From Agriotes lineatus (lineage: Eukaryota; Arthropoda; Insecta; Coleoptera; Elateridae): 64,000 nucleotides of DNA. Every line of letters begins with the position of its first letter. Positions within the stretch are counted from its first letter, which is position 1. The stretch spans positions 1 to 64,000 of the forward strand of contig CALNHX010007735.1 in assembly GCA_940337035.1 (NCBI GenBank). The letters run 5' to 3'. The position numbers were made by a program, and so were the translations under genes. The notes under the pieces are model-generated. The model worked only from the letters and a program-made list of their open reading frames with translations, had not been told where the DNA came from and made no database searches. Below, piece by piece: positions 1 through 9,127 of this stretch.

Positions 1-796
1 CGTGTTTCAACAGTCTGTGTCATTAGAAAAAAGTAACTATTGTATAATTGAAGATATTATATTTTATCATCTATTCTACCTAGTTTTTTGAAAGAGTGGT
101 TGGAGATAACAAGTGTCAGTGTAACACAGTGCACAAAAGTAATAAAATTTAGGGCAAATCCTAAAAATAAAGGTGAATCGACGAAATAGTAGGTAGCTCG
201 ATAACACGGGTCCCGCCTAACAAAGAGGATTTAGCAGGGAAGAAGGAATAAAGACAAAATCAGGTCAGATAGCAATAAGAGTGCGATAACGTACAGGCGA
301 AAGTCGGCGAACGAGAAGCGTCCTTGATACAGCGCGTTTTACGTTTACCGAAATACCAACCTAACATTGTTAGAACACGCGCGAAATTCAAAAAAGCACA
401 CTAGCGAAAAGACTTACGAATGTCCGCAAGAAAGTTAACATAGAGTTTGCTTTCGCGTGTAAACGAAGAGCATCTACGTGCAACTTAATAAACAGTTGGT
501 TTTACGAAGTTCTAACCGCAACAGTGGACCCTAAATAAAGTGATAAAAAACGATTAAATAAATAGTGTATTGTCGGACAGCGAAATATAGAGAATTTATG
601 AGAACCCAAATAAACAACTTCCAGTGATAGGGGGGTAAAAGCAGTAAAATATTAAGAGAAAGTAGAGAGGGCAAAAACGTAAAGTCAAAATCGCTTCGGG
701 CGGTAGTAATATCGCGAGAACGCGACGCGATGCGACGATTAACAACGCCAACTCAAGAAAAGTTAAAGCGCGAAATTTAAAAGTTTTTCCACAATA

Positions 797-982
797 GTGA
801 AAAGCTATACGAAGTGCGCGACGAACAGAACGCTGCGGAAATCAAATTCTGCACACGAGTGAAAAACTATCCGAAGTGCGCGACGAACAGAACGCTTCAG
901 AATTCAAGTTCTGCACACGAGTAAAAAGCTATACGAAGTGGGCGACGAACAGAACCCTGCCGAATTCAAATTATGCACACAA
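797..982 (+). repeat. Three 62-bp tandem monomers in the LINE leader
   Basis: Units at 797-858, 859-920 and 921-982 share the pattern GTGAAAAGCTATACGAAGTG ... GACGAACAGAACGCT ... TTCTGCACACGA with a few substitutions each. They lie just upstream of ORF1 (start 1075). Tandem leader monomers act as promoters in some LINEs such as mouse L1. That role here is an inference from position only. Confidence 0.85.
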
Positions 983-1074
983 GCGAAAACACAAAAGAAG
1001 TAAATTAAAAAGTTGGGACGAAACTCGTTACAAGCGTCTACAGCATAAATACAACTACAAATAATACGTGAAGA

Positions 1075-2157
1075 ATGGAAGACGGCAAAGAACCAACGCT
1101 AATGGACATCATGAGGAAATTGATAGGAATGGAGAAGAAAATAGATGAATCAGGCATTAATTTGAAACAACAAACAGATAAAATTAAAAAGCTAGAGGAA
1201 GTCGTAATGAAGCAGCAAGCAAGAATAGAAATTTTAGAAAATGAGACAAGGAAAAAGAATATTATAATTTTCGGTATCCCCGAAGAGAACAGAGAAGATG
1301 CGAGGATGTTGAAAGATAAAATTCTGAAAGATGTAATAGGAAGAATCGGAGTAACTATCGAGGATTACGAAATAGATTATATAAACAGAATAGGGAGAAG
1401 TATAGGAAATGTAAATAGACCAGTTAAAGTGGGTCTTACAACAAAATTTAAGAAAATTGAAATATTAAAGAATCTATCAGGATTAAAGGGAACACAGATT
1501 GCAGTAAGTGAAGATTTAGATAAGAAGACAAGAGATATCCAGAAAAAACTAATACCTCATAAGATTGAAGCCAAGAGAAGAGGAATGAAAGCAATGATAA
1601 TAAGAGATAGGTTGATAGTAAATGGAGAGGAATGGAGGATCGAAGAGTTAGACGAACAAAACATGGAAGAAGAAGAGTTAAGAAAAACAGAGGAAAACAT
1701 AGAGGATAATAAGAAAAGAGGAAGATCAACAGATGAGGAAGAGGAAAATAACTCAAAAGGAGCAATCCTAAAAAAGAAGAACTGGACACAGACGATTTTG
1801 GCACCCTACGGAAAAGGACGAAAGGAGAAGGATGAACAGAAGACCGGCAGTACAAAAGATAATTCAGTGTTCGTTGAGGAAACACTAAACGAAACTCAAG
1901 AACATAACGAGAACAACAAGGAATCAACACCATCCAAAAAAGTAGAAGAAGCTGAAAACCGGACGGAAAAAACATTGACAACAATAGAATGCAAAGCGAA
2001 AAGGCAAAGAGAAAGAGAGGAGAAGAAGCAGGAGAGTTATAAATTAAACGAAGAGGAAAGCAATATGAAAAATAAGAAGAAAAAAAGAAAAACAAAAAAA
2101 CACAAAACAAGGATTGCGACATGGAACATAAAAACACTTTACAACCTGGAAAGATGA
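1075..2157 (+). CDS. LINE ORF1 protein (coiled coil plus RRM-like nucleic-acid-binding domain)
   Basis: A 360-aa product. Residues about 10-58 are a Lys/Glu-rich coiled coil. About 60-140 look like the RRM-type domain common in insect LINE ORF1 proteins (starts RKKNIIIFGIPEE). The rest is a highly charged, Lys/Glu/Arg-rich tail. ORF1 proteins bind the element RNA and chaperone its retrotransposition. The last about 20 residues (RIATWNIKTLYNLER) are already the first strand of the endonuclease domain. ORF1 therefore runs in frame into the endonuclease and is cut off by what looks like a 1-base loss near 2141-2150, after which the endonuclease continues in the next frame. The ancestor may have had one long frame or a short overlap. 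Confidence 0.75.
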   Translation: MEDGKEPTLMDIMRKLIGMEKKIDESGINLKQQTDKIKKLEEVVMKQQARIEILENETRKKNIIIFGIPEENREDARMLKDKILKDVIGRIGVTIEDYEIDYINRIGRSIGNVNRPVKVGLTTKFKKIEILKNLSGLKGTQIAVSEDLDKKTRDIQKKLIPHKIEAKRRGMKAMIIRDRLIVNGEEWRIEELDEQNMEEEELRKTEENIEDNKKRGRSTDEEEENNSKGAILKKKNWTQTILAPYGKGRKEKDEQKTGSTKDNSVFVEETLNETQEHNENNKESTPSKKVEEAENRTEKTLTTIECKAKRQREREEKKQESYKLNEEESNMKNKKKKRKTKKHKTRIATWNIKTLYNLER

Positions 2158-2427
2158 ACGAAATTATGCAAACAATGGAAAACTATGATATTGATATTAT
2201 GGCATTACAAGAAACTAGATGGGCTGGAGCGGGTGAAATCAAGAAAAATAACCATACATTATTCTGGAGTGGAGGGGAAAAACAAGGAAGGAATGGAACA
2301 GGTTTTATCGTTTCCAAAAATCAAACTCCTAACATAATGAAATTTGAACCCATAAATGACAGAATGTCAATCCTAAGAATTCGAGGAAAAATGTCTAATA
2401 CTACCTTCATAAGTGTGTATGCCCCAA
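2103..2427 (+). pseudogene. LINE AP-endonuclease domain, 5' half
   Basis: It starts inside the end of ORF1 (ATWNIKTLY) and, after a 1-base frame slip, continues as MNEIMQTMENYDIDIMALQE and then TRW, the metal-binding Glu region of exonuclease III-like nucleases. It reaches ISVYAP, where the Polinton-type element interrupts it at base 2427. The domain nicks genomic DNA to prime target-primed reverse transcription. Bases 2422-2427 are the left copy of the insertion's target duplication. The downstream half resumes in frame at 10057. Confidence 0.8.
2422..2427. repeat. Target-site duplication CCCCAA, left copy
   Basis: CCCCAA directly abuts the 5'-AG terminus of the element and is repeated at 10057-10062. 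Collapsing the two copies turns the interrupted codons into a continuous endonuclease frame (Val-Tyr-Ala-Pro-Thr-Glu). This confirms both the boundary and the 6-bp length expected of Polinton/retroviral-type integrases. Confidence 0.95.
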
Positions 2428-2955
2428 AGTAGATAACCAAAGCGGGTTCTGGGACAAAACGCGTCACTGCGCAGGTCTTCTGCGCAGGTGTGTGGTGGGG
2501 GTTTCTGCGCAGGTATTTGGCGGGAAATTCAAATTTGCGCGCAGGTCGTCTGCGCATCACGCAGGTGTCTGCGCAGGTTTCTGCGCAGGTCTGCGCGAGC
2601 AGGTGGGGGAAGGGGGCGCCTGCGCAGACATAGAGGGCGGGAGCCGGGGTGCGGGTGCAGGGTGCGGGGACCGGGGGCTGGAAGCCGGGGGCCGGGGGCG
2701 GGGGCCTGAAGCTGTTTTCAGCCCTTTCGAAAATATATGAATGAAATGAGCACGAAGCGATAAGCTGATAAGAAACCGCAAGAGCTGATAAGGCGAGCGC
2801 GAGTAACCGCAAGAACTGATAAGAAACCGCAAGAGCTGATAAGCCTGCTGCTGCTGCAAACCGCAAGAACTGATAAGAAACCGCAAGAGCTGATAAGGAC
2901 TTAGCGAGCGTAACCACAGATAAGCGGCAAGCAGTACAGGATGTGATATATATCG
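2428..2955 (+). repeat. Left terminal inverted repeat of the Polinton-type element
   Basis: It pairs with 9516-10056 in inverse orientation. The outer about 300 bp is GC-rich and full of the palindromic motif CTGCGCAG, followed by a G-rich tract (about 2600-2710). The inner about 220 bp holds short repeats of CTGATAAG alternating with AACCGCAAGA. The few differences between arms (for example GGGACAAAAC versus GGAACAAAAC near the tip) show the arms have diverged slightly. Base composition is unlike the AT-rich surroundings. Confidence 0.93.
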
Positions 2956-3007
2956 GTTAAAGTGTTGTTTGAACGGTTTATTATATCATTAGTTGAAGAG
3001 TGGTAAG

Positions 3008-3331
3008 ATGTGGATGTCCTACTCTGAAGCCGCGCGAGCTACGCCAACAGATGTGCGCAGCGCTATACAAAATCTTCAAGGTTTGTGTGAGGACTTAGCA
3101 TTTGATGCCGGCCATGAAGTTGTGTATGGAATGGGGTTTTGTGGATATAGCGACGACGAGCTCTATACGAGACAGAAATTGTATGAAAATGGTGCAGTTG
3201 TGTGTGAATTATTTTTAAACAACGCAATAGGAAAAAGACGGTTTATAAATCTGATGGAGGGTCTCGGACTAGGCAACCAGTTGGACGAAGTGTACAAATT
3301 TATAGAAATGGAGGAAGAACAGTCTTCGTAG
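3008..3331 (+). CDS. Small acidic protein of the Polinton-type element, function unknown (possible death-fold)
   Basis: A 107-aa product from the first ATG at 3008 (a second ATG follows two codons on). The gene lies 52 bp inside the left TIR and 70 bp before the metalloproteinase, on the same strand. The sequence is predicted mostly helical, with a Leu-rich C-terminal half (FINLMEGLGLGN, then LDEVYKFIEM) and a Glu/Ser tail. The spacing of Leu/Trp-like positions and the ending resemble a death-domain or CARD-type six-helix bundle, which would suggest interference with host apoptosis. That is a weak pattern impression, not a recognised homology. It matches none of the standard Polinton gene families I know. 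Confidence 0.6.
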   Translation: MWMSYSEAARATPTDVRSAIQNLQGLCEDLAFDAGHEVVYGMGFCGYSDDELYTRQKLYENGAVVCELFLNNAIGKRRFINLMEGLGLGNQLDEVYKFIEMEEEQSS

Positions 3332-3401
3332 CATACTATATTTACTGTTGTATTATAAAATGTTGTTAGTATGCATCGATACTTTGTATTAAACACACAA
3401 A

Positions 3402-4988
3402 ATGTATCAAATGTTTGTTTTATTTCTAGTAGTAGTAGCTGATGCAGTTAGCGAGCAGAATTCAACATGCGAGGTTGTAAAATACTTGCAAAATTTCGGA
3501 TTTTTGAAATCGAACGAAAGTGAACATGGTTTAACGTCAATAGATTTAGTTGTAAATTCGAGTGATTTTATATTTGCTTTAAACAGATTTCAATCATATT
3601 ATAATCTACCAGTATCGAACACCATTAGCACGGAAGCTCTAGAGTTAATGAGGAAGCCCAGATGCGGTGTTGAGGATACAATAGCGACATACCAACTTCA
3701 TCGGACAAAGTGGAATGCCAATGTTATAACTTGGACTTTTCATCAGACAACCCCCGAATTGTTTCAAGTAGCTTCAAAGGCTTTCGACATATGGTCACAA
3801 TATACAAACCTACAGTTTCAATTCAAGTACGAAAGAAATGCTATGATAGCAATCTCTATGAGAGATAAATATCACCTATATACAGCGGTCGATAATGAAA
3901 GATGCCCGTTTGATTTTGAGAGTGGTATATTGGCTCACGCATATTTTCCGGATTCTGTGAAGAAAACAGCTGAAATACATATAAATGCACAGGTTGATTG
4001 GCATACTGGAGTGAATGATGTGTTACCTGAAGGAAAAACGAGTCTTCTTATTATCTTAACACATGAAATAGGACATGCTTTAGGTATTCGTCATTCGTCA
4101 AAAGCAAACACAATCATGTATCCGCATTATTGGACACCCGTTAAAGGTTCTAGCATATCGGACTTTGACCTCTCCCAAGATGATATACTTGCAGTACAAA
4201 GTTTATACGGGAAAAGAAATAACATTCCAAGGCGCAGTACTATCACCACCACCACCGCCGCTACCGCAACCACCAAACAGCAACAGCAGAAACAATTGCG
4301 AAACAGTCCGGTAAAACAAGCCGAAAAAAAACCCGATCTCTGTGCACTAACTAAAACAGTTGATAAATTTCTCATAGTTAACCAAGAGCTTTATGTATTT
4401 TATGGCAAGTACGTATGGGTAATACATTTAGGTGAAAATACATATCACGAACCTTTACTGATAACTGATTGGTTAACGTTTTTACCGAAAAATTTTACCG
4501 AAATCGATGCGGTTTATCAACGTCCAAATGGTGAAATAGTATTTTTCATAGACAATTATATTTATGTAATAGAAGTCCCCTCGCTCCAACTCACAGCCGG
4601 GTACCCAAAAATAAATACGGTTTTAGGACAAAATAAGATACTAAAGATAAACGGCGTTGTTAATACGTACACCGGTCGTACATATATTTTTTATGAACCC
4701 AATTTATACATGGAATTGAATGAATGTACATTTAAATATTCGAAATACGGTTCGACAATTAAAGATTTCCCCGGTGTATCGGTGGACTTTACATCTGTTT
4801 TTCGATATACGAACGGACACATATACTTCTTCAATAAAAAGAATTTTTATGAATACAATGAATTTTCAGGTACGCTAGTACAAGCCGGTAAAAAGAATCT
4901 CGATATTTTCAGTTTGAATTGTCCGCACGAAGGTATTTTACAACAACTATATAATCTAGTATCAAATCTAATGTCTTTAAAAAAATAG
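3402..4988 (+). CDS. Matrix metalloproteinase (MMP), secreted, with pro-domain and hemopexin domain
   Basis: A 528-aa product, starting at an ATG followed by a hydrophobic signal peptide (about residues 1-18). The pro-domain carries the cysteine switch PRCGVED (86-92). The catalytic domain has the structural-metal segment RCPFDFESGILAHAYFP, the zinc site HEIGHALGIRH (221-231) and the Met-turn TIMYP (237-241). A Thr/Gln-rich linker (about 276-300) leads to a four-bladed hemopexin-like domain (about 314-507) bounded by Cys314 and Cys507. This is the complete layout of an animal MMP and is uninterrupted. MMPs degrade extracellular matrix and basement membrane. Some insect viruses (for example granuloviruses) carry MMPs, so capture from a host is the likely origin. 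There is no intron, whereas host MMP genes normally have them. Confidence 0.93.
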   Translation: MYQMFVLFLVVVADAVSEQNSTCEVVKYLQNFGFLKSNESEHGLTSIDLVVNSSDFIFALNRFQSYYNLPVSNTISTEALELMRKPRCGVEDTIATYQLHRTKWNANVITWTFHQTTPELFQVASKAFDIWSQYTNLQFQFKYERNAMIAISMRDKYHLYTAVDNERCPFDFESGILAHAYFPDSVKKTAEIHINAQVDWHTGVNDVLPEGKTSLLIILTHEIGHALGIRHSSKANTIMYPHYWTPVKGSSISDFDLSQDDILAVQSLYGKRNNIPRRSTITTTTAATATTKQQQQKQLRNSPVKQAEKKPDLCALTKTVDKFLIVNQELYVFYGKYVWVIHLGENTYHEPLLITDWLTFLPKNFTEIDAVYQRPNGEIVFFIDNYIYVIEVPSLQLTAGYPKINTVLGQNKILKINGVVNTYTGRTYIFYEPNLYMELNECTFKYSKYGSTIKDFPGVSVDFTSVFRYTNGHIYFFNKKNFYEYNEFSGTLVQAGKKNLDIFSLNCPHEGILQQLYNLVSNLMSLKK

Positions 4989-4990
4989 AT

Positions 4991-5065
4991 ATGCTATGAA
5001 ACTGTGACTTTTGGGTGCATTCTTTCAATTTAACATTGGTTCTTATGGAAAACTAGCACAAATCT
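4991..5065. repeat. 75-bp direct repeat, copy 1
   Basis: Near-identical (two differences) to 5494-5568, in the same orientation. It begins 2 bp after the metalloproteinase stop codon. The two copies flank the 104-aa gene at 5172. The same sequence read on the minus strand encodes the last residues (ICASFP) of the polymerase frame at copy 2. Confidence 0.95.
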
Positions 5066-5171
5066 GTGGGTTTTTTCGAATTATTGGGGGCCCCGGAAGT
5101 AATAGTTCAATTGGCGGTACGTGTATGTATGTATACATAGAGCTGTAGTATTTCAGTATGCAAAAAAAAAA

Positions 5172-5486
5172 ATGTACTCGGTAGATGAGTATGAAAGTGA
5201 CTGTACTTGTGATGATGGTGGTCCGAATATGGAAGCATATGAGAAATATTACTACAAGAATCATTTCCACGAATTTTCACATTTATTTCCTTGGTTGGGT
5301 TGCGATCGTATGAGTATCACCGTTACGCTGGATGGACATCTGGACTTCAAAACTAATACAAAGATAGAACTCCCAGACGGGTGGAGCTGGTTTTATTACA
5401 ATGTGATAAAACCTACAGAGGAGCATTTACAAATTTTTGAATTAAAACGTGAATGTGTTAAGAAAATCGTATATGATTTATATTGA
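5172..5486 (+). CDS. Small protein of the Polinton-type element, unknown function
   Basis: A 104-aa product starting at the ATG at 5172, right after a run of A. The N-terminus is acidic with CDC (YESDCTCDDGG), the middle is rich in Tyr/His/Phe, and the C-terminus is LKRECVKKIVYDLY. No family is recognised. The gene is enclosed by the two 75-bp direct repeats, so it may have arrived, or been kept, as a unit. It converges on the polymerase frame. Codon use looks like its neighbours. Confidence 0.55.
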   Translation: MYSVDEYESDCTCDDGGPNMEAYEKYYYKNHFHEFSHLFPWLGCDRMSITVTLDGHLDFKTNTKIELPDGWSWFYYNVIKPTEEHLQIFELKRECVKKIVYDLY

Positions 5487-5493
5487 TGTCAGC

Positions 5494-5568
5494 ATGCAAT
5501 GAAACTGTGACTTTTGGGTGCATTCTTTCAATTTAACATTGATTCTTATGGAAAACTAGCACAAATCT
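5494..5568. repeat. 75-bp direct repeat, copy 2, overlapping the 3' end of the polymerase frame
   Basis: Copy of 4991-5065. The polymerase homology stops at this repeat: residues up to CNGKI are family-like, then the frame runs five codons into the repeat and stops. The repeat edge is therefore the breakpoint of a deletion or recombination. Confidence 0.95.
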
Positions 5569-6746
5569 TACCGTTACATTCGTCTTTCATAAGTCCAGGA
5601 ACTTTCTTGTTCACCAATGGAATGCTGTAGATATTGTCTTTGGGGTAATCGCTTGTATCAAACATGTGAATGTCACGCCTCATAATATCATAAATATCGT
5701 CGCAAGTTATTTCATACAAAAGACTATCGGTATCTGAATACAGCAACTTACAATCTTGATAACTAAAATTACGTAACATATAATTATAATGAAAATCGTA
5801 TAAACAGGTTTTACTTACATCTAATATGGACATACCCACATATATCGGTTTCTTAAACATAATTTCAAGCTTTGATAATTCTATGGCTACAAGATTTTCG
5901 CTAAATATTGTTCGACTGTGAAAATTAGGTTGGGATATGTAGTGGTTAGCTCCATATCTTCCATGCCATCGCGTTACTAATTTAACCACTTTGTGTTTAC
6001 GAACATTCTCCATGGTTTTACCGAAAACAGCGTTATTCATTAATTTGAACAGATTTTTCTCAAATTCATTTTTTGCGTTGGTTCTAAGCTGAGTGTTTAA
6101 CTCAATGTATGATTTTAACCATGGGGCTTGATCGAAAGATAGTATGCGATGCACTTTGGTAACATTTAAGCCTGCAGCTATAGCTTGTTTCAGATTCCTA
6201 TAATGAATCACATATCGTTCTTTTTTATTCAACATTGTCATTAGTTTTGGCAATTTTGAGTTTGGAGGAACAGAGTGTTCGGCACACATTGGCATATCGG
6301 CGTGAAGATTATGTAGCGTAATATCGTTTGGATACTCAATATCTACTTCTAAAATGTATCCTTTTGCCGACTCATCGCTGATGCTGTTAACATCAAAGCA
6401 GCTCATTTCTGTACGAGTTAAAAATCGAAAATTGTTGTAGGGTAGGTACTGCATCATTGCCCATCCGTACAAATTATTCACGTCGTAATAAACGATATAC
6501 TTTGAGGGTTGCGTGGGGTTGTATCCTGCTGGACAATATTTATTATTTGCTTTAGAATATCGCTTCGAACATTGACTAATACCACCACGTATACCTCGCT
6601 CGATAAACAACAGCATATCTATATCGGATATGAGCGCTAGTTCTATTTGAGTATATTTCAACATGGGATCCCAGGTATATCTGGGTAATGTATAATAGTG
6701 GGCGGGGTCTAATCCGTATGTTTTATGACAACTCGCGCGAAATTTT
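5546..6746 (-). pseudogene. polB: Family B DNA polymerase, palm and fingers part (C-terminal fragment)
   Basis: Continues the upstream exonuclease part (6747-9056) after a one-base frame break; its first in-frame Met is at 6664. Polymerase motif A is YYDVNNLYG (residues about 59-67 counted from that Met), motif B is KLMNNAVFGK (207-216), and motif C is YSDTDS (309-314) with the two catalytic Asp. The region between A and B is where protein-primed polymerases carry the TPR1 insertion. After KKVPGLMKDECNGKI the family would normally continue through the thumb region with a Lys-x-Tyr motif. Here the frame enters the 75-bp repeat and stops. Loss of that region should impair primer binding. Confidence 0.9.
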
Positions 6747-9056
6747 TCAAAAAATATCAGCCAACAACAAAATATCTGTTTTTAAATATAGCATTGTATA
6801 ATCTTGAATTGTTTGACAATTAAACTCGTTCCACACTTCAACAGCATGTGCATAATCTTTATCTGAAATGTGGACATCTTTTAACTTACTGTGAAATTTA
6901 TCTTTTGACGGCAATCTAGTTTCTGATAATACATCAAGGGAAGTTATGTAATCGTAGGGAAATACACCTTTACGTGTTAACAGAGATAATTGGTGTTCGC
7001 TTAGATCTTTGTTTTGTGCCGGTAGAATTTTGAAATCTTCTTTTTTTAAATATGAAGCCAATTTATCTAATCCAGAATTCATAAATTTAAATGAATCGAT
7101 AAATCTGAATTTTAAACTACTGGCATCATCGTGAGTTTTAGTGAAAGAAATATACCTCTCTTTATTCTGAGGCAAAACATAAATGTTACCCGGAAAGGTT
7201 GTAACGACATCTTTTATCAAGAAATGACTGTCATAACCGCTAAGGTTATGGTAAACAACCGGTATTACATGATCGATTTTATAATTTAAATTACAGCTTT
7301 GATGTGCCGGACCTCTATAATTACCTGTGAAATGACAATGATCTTTTACCTTGATATCATCCTCCACGAAAGGCTTCGTGCAAATATAACAATTAGATGC
7401 ATCTCGATATTCGCGTTCTTGCAATTCATTTAGTTCTTCCATTGGAACTATGGCCTTGAAATGTTTGTTTAACTCTAACCCCATTTCGTACAATTCTTTA
7501 CCGAACCATTCCATGCAATCCGCACCCGTATATGATTTATAATGTGAAAGTGAATCATCATATGAACATTGCAAATAATAACCTATGCTGCAGGCTTGAT
7601 GTTTTTGATACTTGACAGTGTTACTCCCCACCTTTTCAGTTACAGGATTTAATACACATTCTATATCGCTATACAGAATAAATGGTACAGTTTGTTGATA
7701 TTTATAATTAGCGAAGGTTAGTTTTTCGCCAGGCCGAGGGAGATTAATTTTACACTCGTTCAATTTTTTACAATCAATTTCGTGGGCGTCTAACCTTTGC
7801 TGACTATAAAAATAATGCAGACATCTATCGCATATATAACATTTACGTTTACGTTTTGCCAACTGGTTACTTACAAGTCTACTTAAATCTTTAATCCAGC
7901 AGTAGTGGTAATTTACTTCGGGTTCGGGGTCTACAGCGTCGGGGTCTACATCCATCAGTTCATCGAGATTTGTGTCCATCATATTTGCGGGGTCGGTAAA
8001 CATAAGCAGGTTCACATGATTCTGTTTCTTGTCTGAAGTTAGATACGCGGGGCACACACTAATTCCGTATTTGTTTCTGTTTAACACATACACATTCACT
8101 GAAATGTTTGGATTGTTTTTTTCAAACCTCGGAATTTGCGTCATCTTCACTGGGAAGTCCAATCCTTCACAATTTAACACATCCGAGTAATGAGGATACG
8201 AAGATACTCGATCGCTTCGGACATTATCCGGATGTAGGGCGGATACAATTGCCCACGCAAAACAGAAGTTATCATCATTTTTCACGTTGACACACGCATG
8301 CTTCTTTTTTATATATTGCGGTAGTTCAATGTAAGAAGATGCATGAAACATAGTACAACTGTTTATATTTACAGCTAACGATATAATCTCCGATAACGCC
8401 CATCCGCTTTCTTGTTCTTCAAATTCACTTATTTGATTCAAAATGGAATCTTGCACGTTATCGAAATACCACTGATTTAAGTTTGCACGATTTTCGATAT
8501 GTTCTTGCAGAATTAAATTGTTTTTCGTGCTAAAATATTTTAAGTCTGTTATAACATTGTCCTTGGTTTCTTTAACAAACTCCCCGCAAAATGTTGTGTT
8601 CACTTTCATAGCGGTTTGAAGTTTCTTATGCACATTCTTTATGCGTGAAGCGAATAAATAAAATGCATCTTGTAAAAAGGGTTTGGGGTCCTTATGTTTT
8701 AAATTAATTATTACTCCGGTCCGAAGTCTGCATTTGTATGCGTTTTCCATCTCTTCCCACACTATTCGCGCACTTCTAGGTTGTTTTCTCGCCCCCGCAC
8801 CCGTTTTATTGATGTGAAGATCACATAGTACTTTTTGATATCTCTTCATGTGCCCACATATAGTTTCCAGATGACGTTTTTCACCAATATTTAAATTTTC
8901 CGCCCGAACTGCTTTTTTTAATAGTTTAGTATTACATTTACAGTGTTTTATTAACATTTCCACTTCCCTCCGTTTACACCCACCCTTCACAATATTTTTA
9001 TACATTTTTTCAACACATTTCAGCATAGCTGATGCGGGTTGCGTTAAACCAGCCAT
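6747..9056 (-). CDS. polB: Protein-primed-type family B DNA polymerase, N-terminal and exonuclease part
   Basis: 769 residues from the ATG at 9056 to a frameshift stop at 6747. It has a basic N-terminal region; a block typical of arthropod Polinton polymerases (about 216-345, including ALHPDNVRSDRVSSYPHY); an acidic stretch (362-380); a C2H2-like zinc motif (406-430, CYICDRC ... HEIDC); Exo I YSDIE (462-466); a Cys/His HNH-like insertion (556-589, DHCHFTGNYRG); Exo II HNLSGYDSHF (603-612); and Exo III YLKTD (757-761). The protein copies the element DNA using a terminal protein as primer. The frame breaks in a run of six A on the plus strand (6749-6754), read as T6 in the gene. With the downstream piece the length is close to that of normal Polinton polymerases. 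Confidence 0.93.
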   Translation of the reverse strand: MAGLTQPASAMLKCVEKMYKNIVKGGCKRREVEMLIKHCKCNTKLLKKAVRAENLNIGEKRHLETICGHMKRYQKVLCDLHINKTGAGARKQPRSARIVWEEMENAYKCRLRTGVIINLKHKDPKPFLQDAFYLFASRIKNVHKKLQTAMKVNTTFCGEFVKETKDNVITDLKYFSTKNNLILQEHIENRANLNQWYFDNVQDSILNQISEFEEQESGWALSEIISLAVNINSCTMFHASSYIELPQYIKKKHACVNVKNDDNFCFAWAIVSALHPDNVRSDRVSSYPHYSDVLNCEGLDFPVKMTQIPRFEKNNPNISVNVYVLNRNKYGISVCPAYLTSDKKQNHVNLLMFTDPANMMDTNLDELMDVDPDAVDPEPEVNYHYCWIKDLSRLVSNQLAKRKRKCYICDRCLHYFYSQQRLDAHEIDCKKLNECKINLPRPGEKLTFANYKYQQTVPFILYSDIECVLNPVTEKVGSNTVKYQKHQACSIGYYLQCSYDDSLSHYKSYTGADCMEWFGKELYEMGLELNKHFKAIVPMEELNELQEREYRDASNCYICTKPFVEDDIKVKDHCHFTGNYRGPAHQSCNLNYKIDHVIPVVYHNLSGYDSHFLIKDVVTTFPGNIYVLPQNKERYISFTKTHDDASSLKFRFIDSFKFMNSGLDKLASYLKKEDFKILPAQNKDLSEHQLSLLTRKGVFPYDYITSLDVLSETRLPSKDKFHSKLKDVHISDKDYAHAVEVWNEFNCQTIQDYTMLYLKTDILLLADIF

Positions 9057-9127
9057 CTCTTCTGCTCTACGATGACGAATGGTTTTCCCATATATTAATC
9101 TTCATCTTATATACAAATGTATTCCTA

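Noticed and set aside
1448..2137. 229-codon minus-strand frame opposite LINE ORF1
   Set aside because: Shadow of the A-rich ORF1; the product is a Phe/Leu/Ser-rich artefact.
2321..2917. Long frames over the left TIR, both strands
   Set aside because: They arise from repeated CTGCGCAG, C/G-rich and CTTATCAG units and are mirrored in the right TIR; composition is repeat-driven, with no protein family.
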